64,000 nucleotides of DNA from Pseudomonas delhiensis (GTDB taxonomy: Bacteria; Pseudomonadota; Gammaproteobacteria; Pseudomonadales; Pseudomonadaceae). Shown here in pieces: positions 61,351 through 64,000 of this stretch (its first letter is position 1; every line of letters starts with the position of its first letter). The position numbers were made by a program, and so were the translations under genes. The DNA is taken from assembly GCF_900187975.1 (NCBI RefSeq), contig NZ_FZPC01000027.1:40531-104530 (forward strand), written 5' to 3'. The notes under the pieces are model-generated. The model was not told the DNA's origin and ran no database searches. It worked only from the letters and a program-made list of their open reading frames with translations.

Positions 61351-62736
61351 ATGAACCAGATCGCCGCCATCCCCGCTGCCATCTCGCGCAGCCCCGCCAC
61401 CGGCCAGGAACTGGCCCGCTACCCCTTCGAGGACGCCGCCCAGCTGGAAACCGCGCTGGCCCGCACCGACGCCGCCTTCCGCCAGTGGCGCGATACCCCG
61501 GTGGCCGAGCGCGTCGCCGTGCTGCGCAGGATGGCCGAGGTGCTGCGCGCCAACGTCGAGCCCATGGCCCGCATGGAAGCCCGGGAAATGGGCATGCCGG
61601 TCACCCAGGCGCGTGGCGAGATCAACAAGTGCGCCAACCTCTGCGACTGGTACGCCGAACACGGCCCGGCCATGCTGGAAGACGAGAAGACCAGCATCGA
61701 GGGCGCGTACATCTCCTACCTGCCGCTGGGCCCGGTGCTGGCCGTGATGCCGTGGAACTTCCCCACCTGGCAGGTCATGCGTGGCGCGGTGAGCATCATC
61801 CTCGGCGGCAACACCTACGTGCTCAAGCACGCGCCGAACGTCATGGGCTGCGCCTACCAGTTGCAGAAGGCCTGGCGTGATGCCGGCCTGCCGGAAGGCG
61901 TGTTCGAGGTGCTGAACGTCGAGCCGCCGCTGGTCTCCAAGGCCATCGCCGACGAGCGTATCGCCTCCATCGCCGTGACCGGCAGCGTCGGCGCCGGCGC
62001 GGCCATCGCCTCCCAGGCCGGCGCCGCGCTGAAGAAGTGCGTGCTGGAGCTGGGCGGTTCCGACGCCTTCATCGTGCTGGCCGACGCCGACCTGGACGCC
62101 GCGGTGAAGGCCGCCGTGGCCAGCCGCTTCGGCAACTGCGGCCAGGTGTGCATCGCCGCCAAGCGCATGATCGTCGAGGAATCCGTCGCCCCGGCCTTCA
62201 CCGAGAAGCTGCTGGCCGCGGTCAAGGCGCTGAAGATCGGCGACCCGCTGGCGGACGACACCTTCGTCGGCCCCATGGCCCGCTTCGACCTGCGCGACGA
62301 ACTGGACGGCCAGGTGCAGCAGGCCATCGCCGACGGCGCCAGCCTGCTGCTGGGCGGCCACAAGCTGGAAGGCGAAGGCAACTACTACGCGCCCACCGTG
62401 CTGGCCGACGTGAAGCCGGGCAACACCGCCTTCGTCAAGGAAATCTTCGGCCCGGTGGCCTCGGTGATAGTCGCCCGCGATGCCGAGCACGCCCTGGAAC
62501 TGGCCAACGACAGCGAGTTCGGCCTGTCCGGCGCCATCTGGAGCGCCGACAAGGCCAAGGCCCAGCAGATGGCCCGGCGCCTGGTCAGCGGCGGCGTGTT
62601 CATCAACGGCTTCTCCGCCTCCGACCCGCGCGTGCCGATCGGCGGCGTGAAGAAGAGCGGTTTCGGCCGCGAGCTGTCGCACTTCGGCCTGCGCGAGTTC
62701 CTCAACCCGCAGACCGTCTGGATCGACCGCAAGTAA
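61351..62736 (+). CDS. NAD-dependent (semi)aldehyde dehydrogenase, Sad-like
   Basis: 461-residue aldehyde dehydrogenase. Catalytic Cys in FGNCGQVCIAAKRM, general-base Glu in LELGGSDAFIV, cofactor segments MPWNFPTWQVMRG and VTGSVGAGAAIASQ, and a C-terminal PIGGVKKSGFGREL. Pattern and divergent LysR partner suggest succinate-semialdehyde dehydrogenase (Sad), but members of this group can oxidise aromatic or indolic aldehydes too, so a role in oxidising aldehydes from the amine dehydrogenase cannot be excluded. AAGGA precedes the ATG at 61351; a start 5 codons earlier is less well placed. Confidence 0.88.
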   Translation: MNQIAAIPAAISRSPATGQELARYPFEDAAQLETALARTDAAFRQWRDTPVAERVAVLRRMAEVLRANVEPMARMEAREMGMPVTQARGEINKCANLCDWYAEHGPAMLEDEKTSIEGAYISYLPLGPVLAVMPWNFPTWQVMRGAVSIILGGNTYVLKHAPNVMGCAYQLQKAWRDAGLPEGVFEVLNVEPPLVSKAIADERIASIAVTGSVGAGAAIASQAGAALKKCVLELGGSDAFIVLADADLDAAVKAAVASRFGNCGQVCIAAKRMIVEESVAPAFTEKLLAAVKALKIGDPLADDTFVGPMARFDLRDELDGQVQQAIADGASLLLGGHKLEGEGNYYAPTVLADVKPGNTAFVKEIFGPVASVIVARDAEHALELANDSEFGLSGAIWSADKAKAQQMARRLVSGGVFINGFSASDPRVPIGGVKKSGFGRELSHFGLREFLNPQTVWIDRK

Positions 62737-62831
62737 AGCTATAGTCTTGGCCTTTGGCCCGCGCCGCTCTCCTGGGCGCGGGCGTTGTACGCCCCGGCAC
62801 CGTGCCGGGGCGTCCCACTTCAGGAGGTCCC

Positions 62832-63536
62832 ATGATCGAGCTGTACTACTGGCCCACCCCCAACGGCCACAAGATCACCCTGTTCCTCGAAGAAACGGGG
62901 CTCGACTACCGCATCCACCCCGTCGATATCAGCGCCGGCGACCAGTTCAAGCCGGAGTTCCTCGCCTTCTCGCCGAACAACCGCATGCCCGCCATCATCG
63001 ACACCGCCCCGGCGGACGGCGGCGAGCCGATCAGCGTGTTCGAGTCCGGCGCCATCCTCGTCTACCTCGCCGAGAAGACCGGCCGCTTCATGCCCGGCGA
63101 CGTGCGCGGGCGCAAGACGGTGCTGGAATGGCTGTTCTGGCAGGTCGGCGGCCTGGGCCCGATGGCCGGGCAGAACCACCACTTCGTGCAATACGCGCCG
63201 GAAAAGCTGCCCTACGCCATGCAGCGCTACATCAACGAGACCAACCGCCTGTACGGCGTGATGGACAAGCGCCTGGCGAAGGTGCCCTACCTGGGCGGTG
63301 AGGAATACAGCATCGCCGACATGGCCAGCTACCCCTGGGTGGTGCCGTGGCAGCGCCAGCAGCAGGACCTGGACGAGTTCCCGCACCTCAAGCGCTGGTT
63401 CGAAGGCATAGCCGCCCGACCGGCGACGGTGCGCGCGTATGAGAAAGGCCAGCCGTTCTCCTCGCGGCCGTCGGTGACCGAGGAAAGCAAGAAGATCCTC
63501 TTCGGGCAGACCGCCGCCAGTGTGAGCAAGGGCTGA
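62832..63536 (+). CDS. Glutathione S-transferase, Nu-class (YfcG/YghU-like)
   Basis: 234-residue thioredoxin-fold N-terminal domain (YYWPTPNGHKITLFLEETGL; SPNNRMPAI; ESGAILVYLAEKTG) and helical C-terminal domain (NHHFVQYAPEKLPYAMQRY; EEYSIADMASYPW). The TPNGHK start and SPNNRMPAI loop are typical of the disulfide-bond oxidoreductase Nu class, which uses glutathione with a Thr/Asn site. A textbook AGGAGG lies upstream. Confidence 0.92.
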   Translation: MIELYYWPTPNGHKITLFLEETGLDYRIHPVDISAGDQFKPEFLAFSPNNRMPAIIDTAPADGGEPISVFESGAILVYLAEKTGRFMPGDVRGRKTVLEWLFWQVGGLGPMAGQNHHFVQYAPEKLPYAMQRYINETNRLYGVMDKRLAKVPYLGGEEYSIADMASYPWVVPWQRQQQDLDEFPHLKRWFEGIAARPATVRAYEKGQPFSSRPSVTEESKKILFGQTAASVSKG

Positions 63537-63582
63537 TCGCGGACAGAGTCGCTCCTACGCGGGCCGAGCCATGCCATTCCCC

Positions 63583-63631
63583 TGTAGGAGCGCGCCCTAC
63601 GCGCGAATCGCGGGCAGGGCCCGCTCCTACA
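63583..63631. repeat. REP palindrome
   Basis: TGTAGGAGCGCGCC...CCCGCTCCTAC in a 289-bp gene-free gap that also holds a CCCGCGAACGAGGGAG palindrome (about 63668-63688) and a REP half-unit GTAGGAGCGGACTCCGTCCGCGA (about 63729-63752). Confidence 0.85.
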
Positions 63632-63825
63632 ATGGGGCGACATGGGAGACGCGAATTTTGATCCAGTCACCCCCGCGAACGAGGGAGCCCAGAAGACAGT
63701 TGCTCCTACGTTTCCAGGGATGCACGGTCGTAGGAGCGGACTCCGTCCGCGATTGTCATCGGCCACGCTGGTGGCGCGGGCCACTGTGAATCGGGCTCGC
63801 TCCTACAGGGAAGCGCCTTCTACGG

Positions 63826-64000
63826 TTACACGCGGAACTGCCCCATCAACCCCTGCTGGTGATTCGCCAGGTCGTTCAGCGACTGGCTGATCTGCGCCGA
63901 TTCCCGGGCCTGGCCGGACAGCGACTCGGTCACGTCGCGGATGCCCGCCACGTTGCGGTTGATCTCCTCGGCCACCGCGCTCTGTTCCTCGGCGGCGCTG
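63826..64000 (-). CDS. Methyl-accepting chemotaxis protein, 3' end
   Basis: Last 57 codons of a chemoreceptor on the minus strand, cut by the window edge. Translation ends with [39 protein letters not shown], and [10 protein letters not shown] before TAA, the C-terminal end of the cytoplasmic signalling/methylation helix. No CheR-tethering pentapeptide (NWETF) is present. The sensory domain lies outside the window. Confidence 0.88.
   Translation of the reverse strand, partial: SAAEEQSAVAEEINRNVAGIRDVTESLSGQARESAQISQSLNDLANHQQGLMGQFRV

Overview
The window reads as chromosomal DNA of a metabolically versatile Pseudomonas, probably from the P. aeruginosa / P. nitroreducens / P. citronellolis side of the genus. 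The basis is very GC-rich coding sequence, many REP-type palindromes of the GTAGGAGCG...CGCTCCTAC kind, a DUF2790 protein, and gene orders recalled from Pseudomonas (dhcR-dhcA-dhcB-atoB, a PP_2213-2216-like beta-oxidation set, an sft/ast-like sulfate-ester locus). Species assignment is inference. No rRNA, tRNA, CRISPR array, prophage or intact insertion sequence was seen.

Layout. 1-3 kb: a cut MFS exporter, an epoxide-hydrolase-like enzyme, and about 1 kb of gene-free repeat-rich DNA. 3.0-10.6 kb: a tightly packed operon of GntR regulator, AprA-like flavoprotein, AprB-like two-cluster ferredoxin, NitT/TauT-type ABC importer (binding protein with an unusual C-terminal extension), HEAT-repeat protein and DUF971 protein. 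10.6-17.2 kb: a sulfatase with an intact Cys-type maturation motif, a LysR regulator, a TonB-dependent receptor and a periplasmic arylsulfotransferase, so the first 17 kb looks like an organosulfur scavenging region. 17.4-28.3 kb: ordinary accessory genes (AraC/EamA, nitronate monooxygenase, LysR/MFS, CGNR/Ohr, a small basic protein under a strikingly symmetrical promoter, AhpD-like/MocR, SDR, NDH-2-like). 28.3-29.5 kb: repeats, the C-terminal stub of a probable T6SS amidase effector (Tae4-like) and its intact immunity gene (Tai4). 29.6-34.8 kb: short-chain fatty acid / ketone body operon with its LysR. 36.7-41.4 kb: a beta-oxidation cassette (acyl-CoA synthetase, SDR dehydrogenase, thiolase, acyl-CoA dehydrogenase).

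42.8-53.2 kb holds a complete iac cluster for indole-3-acetic acid degradation: iacA-B-I-H-C-D-E-F on the minus strand, iacG apart from them, and a two-component pair split so that the response regulator sits beside iacG and the sensor kinase beside iacA. The two divergent intergenic regions share a 16-bp motif (14 of 16 identical). 53.4-56.8 kb follows directly with an aromatic amine dehydrogenase operon (aauB-E-D-A plus a c-type cytochrome). Together these suggest a route from tryptamine through indole-3-acetaldehyde and indole-3-acetate to catechol.

57-64 kb: a solitary phospholipase-D-fold protein, an NCS2 nucleobase permease, a LysR / semialdehyde dehydrogenase pair, a glutathione S-transferase and the 3' end of a chemoreceptor. 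The gene-free gaps are filled mainly by four or five families of short palindromic repeats, including a 145-bp tandem triplication between the response regulator and iacF.
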